A DNA stretch of 64,000 bases from Bradyrhizobium uaiense (GCF_010811875.1 NZ_VKHP01000006.1:34013-98012), one strand, 5' to 3'; shown: positions 1 through 7,111, counted from the stretch's first letter. The notes: generated by a model from the sequence alone, not told the origin. Numbers and translations are program-made.

Positions 1-184
1 GTCGAACTCTCTCACCTGGAGCGGGCCGCGTCTCCTGTCTCGGCCTTGCCGGCTGGTCTTGGTGTACGATCCGCGCCAAACCGACTCAGCAGACTAAGCG
101 GGAAGGCCCGAAATCAACGGGATTCCGTCAACCAGCGCCGAGGCGCGGCACTTCGATGGACGGAACATGTATCGTGTTGAAATG
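1..184. other. Host flank left of the prophage, no gene seen
   Basis: This stretch lies outside the left attachment repeat and is presumed chromosomal DNA that bordered the tRNA-Arg gene before integration. I see no convincing coding region, RNA gene or repeat in it. Confidence 0.5.
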
Positions 185-203
185 GCTGGCGATCCCGGCA
201 GGA
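185..203. repeat. Left attachment site (distal att core copy)
   Basis: The 19 bases gctggcgatcccggcagga are identical to 41373-41391, and identity stops at both edges. This copy carries only the tRNA 3'-terminal fragment and no functional tRNA, so it is the distal end of the element. The integrase lies about 440 bp inside it and reads toward it. Confidence 0.9.
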
Positions 204-238
204 CCTCCGGCAGCAAGCAATTTCAGGCTCTTGCGGGG

Positions 239-299
239 AAGTGGGTCACATCAGCGCTCCACTGATTTCCCAGTCGTTTTGGGCGCGTGTGACCCACTT
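239..299. promoter_or_regulatory. Inverted pair of GTGACCCAC sites, candidate integrase arm sites
   Basis: An 11-bp inverted repeat (aagtgggtcac at 239-249, gtgacccactt at 289-299) sits just inside the left att core. The same 9-10 bp word occurs as an inverted pair at 41293-41301 and 41321-41329, just inside the other end. Presence at both ends in pairs suggests binding sites for Int or Xis. This is inference from position and symmetry. Confidence 0.5.
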
Positions 300-635
300 T
301 TACGCAGGGTTCTCCCCCGTCCGATCAATCCCCGACACGACCACGATGAACTGATCGGTCTTGTCGGTGATCTCCAGCCAATCCACCGACGGGTCGCCAG
401 GGAGCAATTGAAGGAACACCCGCACATTGCCGGCCTTGTCCTCGGCTCGGTAGCCGGCATAGTCAGCGGCCTCGCTGATCGCGCCGTTGGGGTATTCGAT
501 ACGTCGAAGGCCAATCAGGTTCAGCTTCCTTAGAGCGCAGTTTGCAAGGTCCGGACGCACGGCAATCTCCAAATGATTACGGATTGCCGAAATGTGGGCA
601 TGCCATATCTGATTGCCACGCGGGCGCACAAACAT
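300..635 (-). CDS. Hypothetical prophage protein next to integrase
   Basis: A 111-residue protein encoded 9 nt downstream of the integrase stop on the same strand, so probably cotranscribed with it. Its second half has an ordered composition (YAGYRAEDKAGNVRVF, then DWLEI, then VVVSGIDR) that looks like a folded alpha/beta protein rather than random translation. No catalytic motif, signal peptide or membrane segment is visible. Its stop abuts the candidate integrase arm site at 289-299. I do not recognise a named family. The chance that it is real rests on its position and composition. Confidence 0.5.
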   Translation of the reverse strand: MFVRPRGNQIWHAHISAIRNHLEIAVRPDLANCALRKLNLIGLRRIEYPNGAISEAADYAGYRAEDKAGNVRVFLQLLPGDPSVDWLEITDKTDQFIVVVSGIDRTGENPA

Positions 636-644
636 TTGAAGGCT

Positions 645-1838
645 TTACGGCTGGCCGCCCGGCGTGAACACCAGCAGGTTCATCGCGCCGCCGGCCATCA
701 GTTGCTGCTGCACGGCCTTGGTGTAGAGCTCGGCCTGCGCCAGCGTCTTCCAGCCGAAAATCGCCATCAGTTGGTGCGGCGTCGCCCCGTTCTGCGCAGA
801 GATGGTCGCGCCAGCCTTGCGGAGGCCGTGGGCGCGGCCGGGGACCTTGGCCTCGCTACAACGGTCACCGAACCAGTTGCCGAGCCCCTTGACCGTGAAC
901 GGCTTGCCGTACTCGGTCTCGAGGAAGGTCATGTCGCCGAGCACGCCGGCCTGCTTAGAGATCGCCAGCACTTCCTCGAGCTGCGGCAGGATCGGGATCA
1001 CGAGGTCGACCGGGCTGCGGTTGCGGTTCTTGTGCTGACGGAAGGCCAACCAGCGCCCCGGATGGATCTCGCGCAGCTTCGCAGCGACGTGGTCCGGCCG
1101 GCGGATGTGCTGCTTGCCGAACTTGGCGACGTCGGAGATCCGCTGGCCGAACAGCAGGAACAGGTGCAGCGCCAGCCACGCCTTGGTGCCGGGCGGATGC
1201 CGCTCGCAGTACTGCTCGATCTCGGCGACGTCGAAGGTGTGGTGGCCGCCGGTCCTCGGTGCCTTCAGCAGATCGATGCCCTTGGCGACGTTTTTCACCA
1301 TCAGGGGCGGCTTCTCGGCAACTGCCCATTCCGACAGCTTGCGGATCGCCTTTAGCCGGGCATTGGCGCTGTTGATCGAGCTCTCGGCCTTGCGCCTGAC
1401 CATGACCACGATCGCGGCCTCGGGCATGTCGCAGGGCAGGTCGCCGATTTCGCGCTTATCGTCCTCGCTGACGGGTTCCTTGCAGAGCGATTTCAGGATG
1501 TTGCGGCGGACTTTCTTTGTCTCTTCATCGTAGGCCCGGAATTCAAGGCTGTCCTTGTAGTAACGCTGCACGAGCCAGCGCAGCGATCGCTCGACGACCT
1601 TAGGAGGCGGAGGCGTCGGCGGCTTCTCGCCGGTCCGGATAAAGGGCCGCCCGGCCAGCGCCGCAGCGAACTCCTCGTGAAACTCGGGGGTATCGGGCTT
1701 CTCTCGCAGTCGGACCTTGCGGAATTTGGCGGAGCCGGGGATGCGTCGGCGGAAATAGCGGCGGGTGTTACCGTGGCGGTCCTGGTCCTCGTAATAGTAG
1801 CGGACGTCGATCGGAGGCATGGACCCGTCTGTGGTCAT
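645..1838 (-). CDS. int: Phage tyrosine recombinase (integrase)
   Basis: A 397-residue site-specific recombinase that would catalyse integration at and excision from the tRNA-Arg 3' end. The C-terminal catalytic domain (about 200-385) carries the first Arg in GQRISDVAKF (R233), the HxxR box HGLRK (H337, R340) and the nucleophile in AELYTKA (Y372). The N-terminal half holds a basic arm-binding region (about 20-45) and a SAM-like core-binding segment (about 85-180). It overlaps the upstream excisionase-like gene by 4 bp (ATGA), implying translational coupling. All catalytic residues I can check are present, so the enzyme looks functional. It sits at the end of the element distal to the tRNA. 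Confidence 0.95.
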   Translation of the reverse strand: MTTDGSMPPIDVRYYYEDQDRHGNTRRYFRRRIPGSAKFRKVRLREKPDTPEFHEEFAAALAGRPFIRTGEKPPTPPPPKVVERSLRWLVQRYYKDSLEFRAYDEETKKVRRNILKSLCKEPVSEDDKREIGDLPCDMPEAAIVVMVRRKAESSINSANARLKAIRKLSEWAVAEKPPLMVKNVAKGIDLLKAPRTGGHHTFDVAEIEQYCERHPPGTKAWLALHLFLLFGQRISDVAKFGKQHIRRPDHVAAKLREIHPGRWLAFRQHKNRNRSPVDLVIPILPQLEEVLAISKQAGVLGDMTFLETEYGKPFTVKGLGNWFGDRCSEAKVPGRAHGLRKAGATISAQNGATPHQLMAIFGWKTLAQAELYTKAVQQQLMAGGAMNLLVFTPGGQP

Positions 1839-2173
1839 TTCACCCCGCTCCAGGCATCGGCGGCGGTGTCCGGGGTCAGCCCCGGCGCGGCCCGGCCATC
1901 GAGGGCATGTTCGAACTCAATGTCAAGCTGGTAGCGGTCCCAGACCCGGCAGCCGAGCACCATTTTACCCTCATGATAGTGTCCGGCCGCTACGGCCTCG
2001 TCGAATTTGGTCGGCGACAGGCCGACCCAATAGGCCGCCGCCTCGCGTCGCAGGCCGCGAGGCGCGTAGACCCGGTCACGGTGGGCGCCGGCCGGTCCCC
2101 TCGGATCACGGCTCCCGGAACTCGCCATGCCGTGCTCGGGTAGCCCTGGCTCAATGGTTTGTGTTCGTCCCAC
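1835..2173 (-). CDS. Excisionase-like small DNA-binding protein
   Basis: A 112-residue protein directly upstream of and overlapping the integrase gene by ATGA. The middle (about 38-85: RGLRREAAAYWVGLSPTKF, then a tract with WDRYQLDIEFEHAL) matches the layout of AlpA/Xis-type winged helix-turn-helix proteins that read out a short operator. The first roughly 30 residues are low complexity, so translation may begin at the internal Met16. By position it is the best candidate for the recombination directionality factor of this Int. The assignment comes from context plus the helix-turn-helix-like segment; it could instead be a repressor of int. Confidence 0.65.
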   Translation of the reverse strand: MGRTQTIEPGLPEHGMASSGSRDPRGPAGAHRDRVYAPRGLRREAAAYWVGLSPTKFDEAVAAGHYHEGKMVLGCRVWDRYQLDIEFEHALDGRAAPGLTPDTAADAWSGVK

Positions 2174-2213
2174 TAAACAATAGTCTCCACAATTGCCGTT
2201 CTATTGATTTGTG

Positions 2214-3155
2214 TCATGCAGACTCGAAAGCCGTAGCTTTTCGGCCATCTGGGGCGAGCCCGTATTTCGCGAGCAGTTCGGCGGGGACCTTGCAGCCGGT
2301 AAGCCCAGGCTCGGGCCCCGCGTGCCGAGACCACACCCGCGTCCGCGCGTAGAACTTGACCGCGCTCTCGAGCTGCAATTCGCTCACGGTGGTTCCCGCT
2401 GCATCGGCGAGCGCCGCGACAGCGGCGTGGTCAGACCAGCGTTGTTGATTGAGCCAGGTGACGGCCTGCGGGATGAACCGCGTTCCAATGTTGCCGCGGC
2501 CGTTTTCGTCCATGGCGAGTTTCTTCGCCGCGTTGATGAGCATTTCCGGATCCAGCCCGGTCTTCACCAGCGCGTTGAACTTCGATTCGGCCGGCTTGCG
2601 CGGGTTCGGTCCCTCGCGGCGAGGGTATGCCGTCCAGAATTCCTCAAACCGTGAGGTCTCGGGCTTCACCTTCGCTGCTATCGCTTCTTCAAGGTCAATC
2701 TGCGCGCTCGCCGGGCGATCGACTTCGATCGACCGAGAGAGTTCTTTCTTTAATGGTTGTGGTTGTGGTTGTGATTGGTAGAGCAATGCGTCAGCATTGC
2801 TAGTAGCAATGCTAGAGTTTTGCTTGTTCTTTGCTTTGGCTTCGCCACCTGCTTTGCCAGCGGTTACGCGCTTTTCGTGCTTTTCGGCGGCGATTTGCCG
2901 CTCTTTCTCGATTCGCTTGTGTGTCCATCGACCATCAGTGATCGAGAAGAATGGAACGAGCTTAGAGCGAAGCTTAAGCCACGCCTCAAGCGAAAGCCTA
3001 GCAATGCTAGCCAAGATCTCGTCATCGTCGGGCGGAGCGCCGTTCGCCCAATAGTCGAGCATCAGCAGCAGATAGGCGCCGTGCCCCTCGGTGGTGAGCC
3101 GCCCAGTATCACGAACGTAGTCGCCGACGTAGAAGGGAAACCAAGGTTGGCTCAA
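2214..3155 (-). CDS. DUF1376 (YdaU-like) phage replication-region protein
   Basis: The N-terminus (about 1-90: PWFPFYVGDYVRDTGRL, then GAYLLLMLDYW) is the DUF1376 domain found in phage replication initiator-like proteins. The C-terminal part (about 170-260, FEEFWTAYPRR and RFIPQAVTWLNQQRW) resembles helicase-loader or DnaT-like tails of such proteins. I chose the TTG at 3155-3153 because it overlaps the previous stop as TTGA. An ATG at 3236 would add 27 residues and overlap the upstream gene by 85 bp. The middle contains a QP-rich tract encoded by a short repeat and the segment SRSIEVDRP, which is shared with the divergent gene at 3946-4407. Probable role: initiation or loading at the phage origin. 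Confidence 0.75.
   Translation of the reverse strand: MSQPWFPFYVGDYVRDTGRLTTEGHGAYLLLMLDYWANGAPPDDDEILASIARLSLEAWLKLRSKLVPFFSITDGRWTHKRIEKERQIAAEKHEKRVTAGKAGGEAKAKNKQNSSIATSNADALLYQSQPQPQPLKKELSRSIEVDRPASAQIDLEEAIAAKVKPETSRFEEFWTAYPRREGPNPRKPAESKFNALVKTGLDPEMLINAAKKLAMDENGRGNIGTRFIPQAVTWLNQQRWSDHAAVAALADAAGTTVSELQLESAVKFYARTRVWSRHAGPEPGLTGCKVPAELLAKYGLAPDGRKATAFESA
2755..2777. repeat. Short (TGGTTG)n tract inside the DUF1376 gene
   Basis: Consecutive near-identical hexanucleotides (ggttgt units) encode an alternating Gln-Pro tract on the minus strand. It is a candidate slippage site that changes linker length by two residues per unit. Confidence 0.6.
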
Positions 3156-3463
3156 GCCGTTGCCCTCTCGCTGCTGCGCTTGATCTTGGTCCAGCAGACG
3201 CCAGCGAAGTAACGGAAAGCCCTTTCGCGGCTCCATGGCATCTTAGTAGTCGCCAATTCCATAGCTTCCTGAACTTCGTAAACGCTTAGCTGGTCCAGGA
3301 AGGAGCGAATGCTTGTTAAGCGGGTCCCATGGATCGAACTATCGCGAAACGTCGTCATGAAGATCTTCGCAACGAACATACTCTCGTCGTCTCGCTGCTG
3401 TTTGCGCGTTTCCAGCTCTTCGCGACGAGAGCGCGTCGAATCGACAGGCGGTTTAATGGTCAT
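3152..3463 (-). CDS. Hypothetical early phage protein
   Basis: A 103-residue charged protein between the AlpA-like regulator and the DUF1376 gene. It is coupled to both by start/stop overlaps (ATGA at 3463-3466 and TTGA at 3152-3155), which is the main evidence that it is translated. The C-terminal half contains VYEVQEAMELAT and RAFRYFAGVCWTKIK, reminiscent of small helical partners in phage replication modules. No catalytic motif is seen and I do not recognise the family. Confidence 0.6.
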   Translation of the reverse strand: MTIKPPVDSTRSRREELETRKQQRDDESMFVAKIFMTTFRDSSIHGTRLTSIRSFLDQLSVYEVQEAMELATTKMPWSRERAFRYFAGVCWTKIKRSSERATA

Positions 3464-3666
3464 CAGGCGGTCGCCTCGGTGGCGCTCACTGCAGCTCTTT
3501 GAAACGCCTCGACTTCATCTTCAAACCAGACGATCGCGCGTGCGTCGGGATCTAGCTTTCTTCCGGCGGGGAATTTCCCTTCGGAAATTTTCCGATAGAG
3601 GGTTGGCTTTGCCCATCCGGTGGCATCTAGCACCGCCGGCAACCGCAACACTTTTCTAATCGCCAT
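3463..3666 (-). CDS. AlpA-family helix-turn-helix regulator
   Basis: A 67-residue protein fitting the AlpA/CP4-57 regulator layout: LPAVLDATGWAKPTLYRKI (about 9-27) is the helix-turn-helix, followed by the wing FPAGRKL and the closing VWFEDEVEAF. It is the first gene of the leftward operon 3666 to 300, so it probably autoregulates that operon or acts on the divergent early promoter region. A purine-rich ribosome site (ggagac) precedes the ATG. The family is clear from the pattern; its target operators are inferred to lie in 3667-3860. Confidence 0.8.
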   Translation of the reverse strand: MAIRKVLRLPAVLDATGWAKPTLYRKISEGKFPAGRKLDPDARAIVWFEDEVEAFQRAAVSATEATA

Positions 3667-3746
3667 CTTGTCTCCTGCTTCCTAACTATTGGAGGTGATT
3701 GAACGGAACGGAACATCGTTCAAGTCTCATAAGTCGTCATGGGGTG

Positions 3747-3779
3747 TCGTTACTCATGCACAGGAACCGCACAGGTTTT
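3747..3779 (-). promoter_or_regulatory. Operator-like block with paired CCTGTGC words (copy 1)
   Basis: Read on the minus strand this holds CCTGTGCGGTT then CCTGTGCATG, so CCTGTGC recurs at 11-bp spacing. About 31 bp is repeated with few mismatches, in opposite orientation, at 5083-5113. The two copies bracket the DnaA-domain-IV gene and lie upstream of the leftward and rightward operons. Likely a binding site for a phage regulator or initiator. Confidence 0.6.
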
Positions 3780-3814
3780 CGTACGCCTGCGCTAATCACT
3801 GCGGCAACTCAGTG

Positions 3815-3852
3815 AAGCTCTCGCGAGCATGAGCAGTCAGTGATTTGACATC
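3815..3852 (-). promoter_or_regulatory. TCAAATCACTG/TGCTCAT operator-like block (copy A)
   Basis: On the minus strand this reads gatgtcaaatcactg, then tgctcatgctcgcgag. The same word order occurs at 4411-4447 and 5131-5167 on the plus strand. This copy faces the leftward operon and the other two face the rightward genes, as expected for operators of a genetic switch. Confidence 0.6.
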
Positions 3853-3929
3853 AAAAGGGCAACGTGAAATGGGGCAAATCCACACAACCCACAGGCATGT
3901 TTGCTTCTATTGCCCCTCACGCAGAGGGC

Positions 3930-3957
3930 GCTAGCAAGCCGCTAGCGGCGAGCTAGC
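3930..3957. repeat. Three GCTAGC palindromes at exact 11-bp phase
   Basis: GCTAGC begins at 3930, 3941 and 3952. The 5-bp spacers differ (aagcc, ggcga), so only the hexamer and its phasing are conserved. Related arrays occur at 7205, 10145, 24169 and 29720. Confidence 0.85.
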
Positions 3958-4407
3958 GACGCACCCGAACGATCGGACGCTCGCTTGCTTTTTATCCAGC
4001 TTTGGACGATCGCCGATGATGCGGGGAGGGCTCGCGCATCCTCGCGAATGCTCGCGAGCCTTCTTTACCCATACGACGACGATGCGGCAGCCCTGATGGA
4101 TGGGTGGCTCGACGAGCTTGAGGCGCGTCGTATGATCAGGCGTTATGACGTCGATGGCTCCGCATATCTCGAAATCGTTAAGTGGTTGGAACACCAGAAG
4201 ATTGATCGCCCATCTAAGTCGAGATTGCCTGAATTCGTTGAGAATTCGCGAGCCCTCGCGAATGTTCGCGAGCCCTCGACGACGGACCTAGGACCTAGGA
4301 CCAGGACCAAGGAAGAGGACCATTCTCGGTCGATCGAAGTTGATCGCCCGAGAGCGTCTGTGTGTTCTGTGCATTCGCGGGCATGTTGTGGCATCTCGCA
4401 TTGTTAG
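3946..4407 (+). pseudogene. Truncated phage replication protein (RSIKPEF/DnaD-like family remnant)
   Basis: The open frame encodes ARLLFIQLWTIADDAGR, a tract with LLYPYDDDAAALMDGWLDEL, and VKWLEHQKIDRPSK. This is the core of a common phage replication/DnaD-like family whose members normally begin with an extra 20 or so residues (IRSIKPEF-type) that are missing here. A TTG at 3985 is the only nearby start, and the frame upstream is closed at 3945. The C-terminus after SRSIEVDRP becomes unrelated Cys-rich sequence. It therefore looks cut at both ends, although a shortened product could be made. The SRSIEVDRP segment is shared with the DUF1376 gene on the other strand. Confidence 0.55.
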
Positions 4408-4410
4408 CTT

Positions 4411-4447
4411 AAGCCAAATCACTGCTCATGTTCGCGTATGAGCATTG
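4411..4447 (+). promoter_or_regulatory. TCAAATCACTG/TGCTCAT operator-like block overlapping a start codon (copy B)
   Basis: The block contains TGCTCAT-8 nt-ATGAGCA, a perfect 7-bp inverted repeat whose right arm is the ATG AGC start of the gene at 4438. No Shine-Dalgarno sequence precedes that ATG, so the transcript may be leaderless or the site may block both transcription and translation. Confidence 0.6.
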
Positions 4448-4530
4448 AGCAATCTCTCAGCTACGATCCGAGCACCAACGCATTCGTCCGGAGCGTTAAG
4501 TCGTTCTTTGCGGCGCGAGGCGCGCAATGA
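4438..4530 (+). CDS. 30-residue leader-like peptide upstream of the DnaA-like gene
   Basis: An ATG-to-TGA frame encoding [12 protein letters not shown] followed by a short basic C-terminus (ending FFAARGAQ). Its stop overlaps the next ATG as ATGA, so it is probably translated and coupled to the DnaA-domain gene. It shares the start MSI and the overlapping operator motif with the gene at 5158. No family is recognised; it may be a leader peptide or a small regulator. Confidence 0.5.
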   Translation: MSIEQSLSYDPSTNAFVRSVKSFFAARGAQ

Positions 4531-5060
4531 ACGCGCACTTCCCAACACCGACCCAGGCGCTCGCTATTGGACGGCGCCGGGCCTTCCATCAAACCATCGC
4601 CGACGGCGCGGCCAAGCTCGCCACCGGTCGAGCAGCCCCAGCGGGGCTCGCATTCCCTGCGCGCCCTGTTCCGCGCATTAACGAGATTGCGCAAGGGCTC
4701 ACCATTGGACTGCCGGATTGGTATTTCGTCATTCCGAAGCCATGCGGTGACGAGTATGACCCGGCGGGACGCCCCCGCGTGTCGTTCATCCAGTCGACTG
4801 TTGCGAAGCATTTCCATATTCCGCTCGCCGAACTGCTCTCGGACTCGCGCACCAAGGAAGTCGTACGGCCGCGGCAAATCGCGATGTACTTCGCAAAAGA
4901 GCTCGCGGCGAAGTCAATGCCCGAGATTGGCCGCCGTTTCGGCGGCAAGGATCACACCACGGCGCTTCATGCTCACCGGAAAATCTCGCGCCTGGTCGCC
5001 GAGGGTGGGGAGGTTGCGCGAACGGTCGCCATCCTGAAAACCGTGATGACAGAGCGTTGA
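4527..5060 (+). CDS. Stand-alone DnaA domain IV (origin-binding) protein
   Basis: The C-terminal half (about 86-157) is a DnaA domain [29 protein letters not shown] and the signature [15 protein letters not shown] (139-153) used by DnaA to read DnaA boxes. The AAA+ ATPase domain is absent; residues 1-80 are an unrelated N-terminal segment. Such a protein can bind DnaA-box-like DNA but cannot form an ATP-dependent initiator filament. It might act as a repressor, mark a phage origin, or interfere with host DnaA. Paired CCTGTGC words flank the gene on both sides and are candidate targets. The fold call is strong; the role is inference. Confidence 0.85.
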   Translation: MNAHFPTPTQALAIGRRRAFHQTIADGAAKLATGRAAPAGLAFPARPVPRINEIAQGLTIGLPDWYFVIPKPCGDEYDPAGRPRVSFIQSTVAKHFHIPLAELLSDSRTKEVVRPRQIAMYFAKELAAKSMPEIGRRFGGKDHTTALHAHRKISRLVAEGGEVARTVAILKTVMTER

Positions 5061-5082
5061 GCAGCGAGCACATATGCGCGCG

Positions 5083-5113
5083 AAACCTGTGCGCTTCCTG
5101 TGTATGAGCAACG
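5083..5113 (+). promoter_or_regulatory. Operator-like block with paired CCTGTG words (copy 2)
   Basis: It contains CCTGTGC at 5086 and CCTGTGT at 5097 (11-bp spacing) and is an inverted near-copy of 3747-3779. It lies between the DnaA-like gene and the start of the long rightward operon. Confidence 0.6.
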
Positions 5114-5130
5114 CTCCGCAGTGACGTCGT

Positions 5131-5167
5131 AAGTCAAATCACTGCTGATAGTCGCGCATGAGCATTC
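5131..5167 (+). promoter_or_regulatory. TCAAATCACTG/TGCTGAT operator-like block overlapping a start codon (copy C)
   Basis: Near-identical to 4411-4447, including the terminal ATGAGCATT that starts the gene at 5158. The right arm ATGAGCA pairs with TGCTGAT with one mismatch. No ribosome-binding site lies between the motif and the ATG. Confidence 0.6.
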
Positions 5168-5898
5168 GATATCTCAAAGAGCGGCTTCGCGACGTACCGG
5201 GCATCGAGACGTTGACGATGCAGATGCTGGCGGGTCGGCAAATCTACAGCTTCGTCGGTAGGGTTGTTGCGGTCGACGCCGCTGCATCTGACGCCGAAGT
5301 GATGACCGCAATTCGCGCGGCCGTTTCGAGCGACGCGATTGCACAGATACCAGCTGGCACCCCAGTAGCGACCGCAAACAGCGAAGGCGCGCCAGCAGCG
5401 GAGGATTTTGTAAACCCTCCGCAAGCGGGAGAGGCCAGCCCTGTAAGCGGAACCTCTCCCGCATCAATACCCGCAGCGAGCACAGAAGGGACGGCGGGGG
5501 AGGCGACATTGATGGCCTCTCCCGCTGGCGCTGCGACTAACACCGTGCAGGGAGGGACGGCGACCGCGGATGTAACGGCGCCGTCCCAGTCTGCCTCTCT
5601 CATCCCGCCCGTCAACGTCCCGGCCTCTGCGCCGGTGACTATCCAGCCTCAGGCTCCCGCCATGACAACTCCCACCAAGCCAGGCGCTCATGCGCTTACG
5701 GTCAAGGACGTGCTGGCGAGCCATGGACAGAAGCTTGATCAGATCCTGCAGGCGCAGATCGCCAAGCTCCAAGCGACGCTGAACAGCCAGGTGGACACAG
5801 TCGTGGCTGGTACTGACGCGGTCATTGCTCACGCTGAGAGCCAGACCGCCGAATTCCAAGCGATCCTTGGTCAGATCTCGAACATCCCCACCGAGTAA
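5158..5898 (+). CDS. Hypothetical early phage protein with Ala/Pro/Thr-rich linker
   Basis: A 246-residue protein and first gene of the long rightward operon. Residues 1-60 form a compact, probably folded segment (YLKERLRDVPG, YSFVGRVVAVDAAASDAEV). Residues about 70-175 are a low-complexity Ala/Pro/Thr/Ser linker. The C-terminal 70 residues are predicted helical or coiled coil (LDQILQAQIAKLQATLNSQV). The head-linker-coil layout suggests a tethered or oligomeric protein. I do not recognise a family. The start is fixed by the overlapping operator motif. Confidence 0.6.
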   Translation: MSIRYLKERLRDVPGIETLTMQMLAGRQIYSFVGRVVAVDAAASDAEVMTAIRAAVSSDAIAQIPAGTPVATANSEGAPAAEDFVNPPQAGEASPVSGTSPASIPAASTEGTAGEATLMASPAGAATNTVQGGTATADVTAPSQSASLIPPVNVPASAPVTIQPQAPAMTTPTKPGAHALTVKDVLASHGQKLDQILQAQIAKLQATLNSQVDTVVAGTDAVIAHAESQTAEFQAILGQISNIPTE

Positions 5899-5934
5899 TC
5901 CCGAAACGTATCAAAGCGGTACTAATTCAGAACA

Positions 5935-6246
5935 ATGGCTTTCGAGAAGGGCAAATCTGGGAACCCCGGGGGCAGGCCAAAGGCCAAGCCGTTCCGTGAC
6001 GCGCTCAACATGGAGCTGGCCGCGATCGGTGAGGATCACAAGGCTTTGCGCGCCATGGCGAAGAAGCTGATCGACCGCGGCATGAAGGGCGATCTCGCGG
6101 CCATCAACGTGGTCGCCGACCGGCTCGATGGGAAGCCGGCGCAGGCGATCGAGAATGCCGAGGGTGAGGCCTTCAACGTCGTCAGCCGGATTGAGCGCGT
6201 GATTGTCCGGGCTGAGAATGCCAGCAGCGAGGCGCCGACTGAATGA
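5935..6246 (+). CDS. DUF5681-type phage protein, possible terminase small subunit
   Basis: It starts with the hallmark FEKGKSGNPGGRPK of DUF5681 proteins, found in phages near packaging genes. A helical charged region follows (ALNMELAAIGEDHKALRAMAKKL) and a tail with INVVADRLDGKPAQ. The G-N-P-G-G-R-P hook with downstream helices is consistent with DNA binding, and a small-terminase role is often suggested for this family. Here the large terminase is 2.4 kb downstream, so the role is uncertain. It overlaps the next gene by ATGA. Confidence 0.7.
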   Translation: MAFEKGKSGNPGGRPKAKPFRDALNMELAAIGEDHKALRAMAKKLIDRGMKGDLAAINVVADRLDGKPAQAIENAEGEAFNVVSRIERVIVRAENASSEAPTE

Positions 6247-6881
6247 CGCTTCCGGCAACCATCAGTGAGCGGCGCCCGCGACCGCCGGCTGACCTGGCCG
6301 AGGGAGCCGGCACGGCTATTCCATTCTGGCCGGCGCCGGACTTCGCCGCGTGGATCTTCGACACGTTCATCAACGAGGGCGCGCCGCTGGAGAATGCCGA
6401 GCATGCACACCTGCGTGAGGCGTCCATTGGCGTGCTCTGGACCGGCGTTGAGAACTCCAAGCGGCAACGGACCATCGTGGGCCGCGCCGAGCTCGGCGAA
6501 ACCATCGGCGGCTCAGACCCGTGGTCGAAAGGCCGCGCCGTTCAACAGCTTGAGGGATGGTTCGGCCTCGTGCCGGATTTCATCCTGACGTTCTCGGCTC
6601 CCTACGCAGACCAGGCGGATGACGCGACGTTCTGCGCTCTGGTTGAGCATGAGCTTTCGCACTGCGCGCAAGAGCGCGACGCCTACGGCATGCCGAAGTT
6701 CCGGAAGTTCGGCGCCCCGTCGTTCTGTATGCGCGGGCATGACATTGAGGAATTCGTGGGTGTGGTCGCGCGCTACGGCGCAGATGCATCTGGCGTGCGC
6801 GCTCTGGTCGACGCGGCCAATGCGGGCCCGACGATCGCCGCCGCTGACATCACTTTCGCTTGTGGCAACTGCCAACGATAG
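6243..6881 (+). CDS. Putative phage metallopeptidase (HExxH)
   Basis: A 212-residue protein with HELSH at 136-140, a zincin-type zinc site, followed by CAQERDAYG and a second cluster GHDIEEF (H166, E169/E170) that could supply the third ligand. This matches the 'putative phage metallopeptidase' family common in phages of Proteobacteria. The fold is predicted from the motif. A substrate is unknown; processing of virion or host proteins are both possible. It is coupled by ATGA to the DUF5681 gene. Confidence 0.75.
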   Translation: MTLPATISERRPRPPADLAEGAGTAIPFWPAPDFAAWIFDTFINEGAPLENAEHAHLREASIGVLWTGVENSKRQRTIVGRAELGETIGGSDPWSKGRAVQQLEGWFGLVPDFILTFSAPYADQADDATFCALVEHELSHCAQERDAYGMPKFRKFGAPSFCMRGHDIEEFVGVVARYGADASGVRALVDAANAGPTIAAADITFACGNCQR

Positions 6882-6892
6882 GAGAGACCTGA

Positions 6893-7111
6893 ATGGCACC
6901 CACGCAACCCGCCGCGCCCGAGCCCGATTCGCTCGCCGAGGCTATCGCGAAGATAGCCGGCGGTTTCGACCGCCTGCAAAAGAGCGGCCTCAACCGCAAG
7001 GCCATCGTCATCCTGCTCAACGATTGGACCGGCGTCGGTAAGCGCGACATTGAGCGCGTCCTGTCCGGGCTCGCCGATCTGCCCAAGGTCTATTGCAGGC
7101 CGCAGCGATGA
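6893..7111 (+). CDS. Hypothetical phage protein
   Basis: A 72-residue protein with a good ribosome site (aggagaga) 5 nt before the ATG. The core (AIAKIAGGFDRLQKSGLNRKAIVILLNDWTG, in parts) is helical, with a possible helix-turn-helix at GLNRKAIVILL. Its stop overlaps the next start (ATGA). The family is not recognised. Confidence 0.6.
   Translation: MAPTQPAAPEPDSLAEAIAKIAGGFDRLQKSGLNRKAIVILLNDWTGVGKRDIERVLSGLADLPKVYCRPQR

Larger units (their letters stand above)
3667..3945. promoter_or_regulatory. Divergent control region between left and right early genes
   Basis: About 280 bp without a convincing gene, holding two operator-like blocks described separately (3747-3779 and 3815-3852), a DnaA-box-like word aaatccaca at about 3877-3885, and a three-unit GCTAGC array. 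It must contain the promoter of the leftward operon. I could not place -35/-10 elements with confidence. Confidence 0.55.

Noticed and set aside
185..203. Considered a second tRNA-Arg or tRNA fragment gene
   Set aside because: Only the last 17 tRNA bases are present, with no D, anticodon or full T arm.
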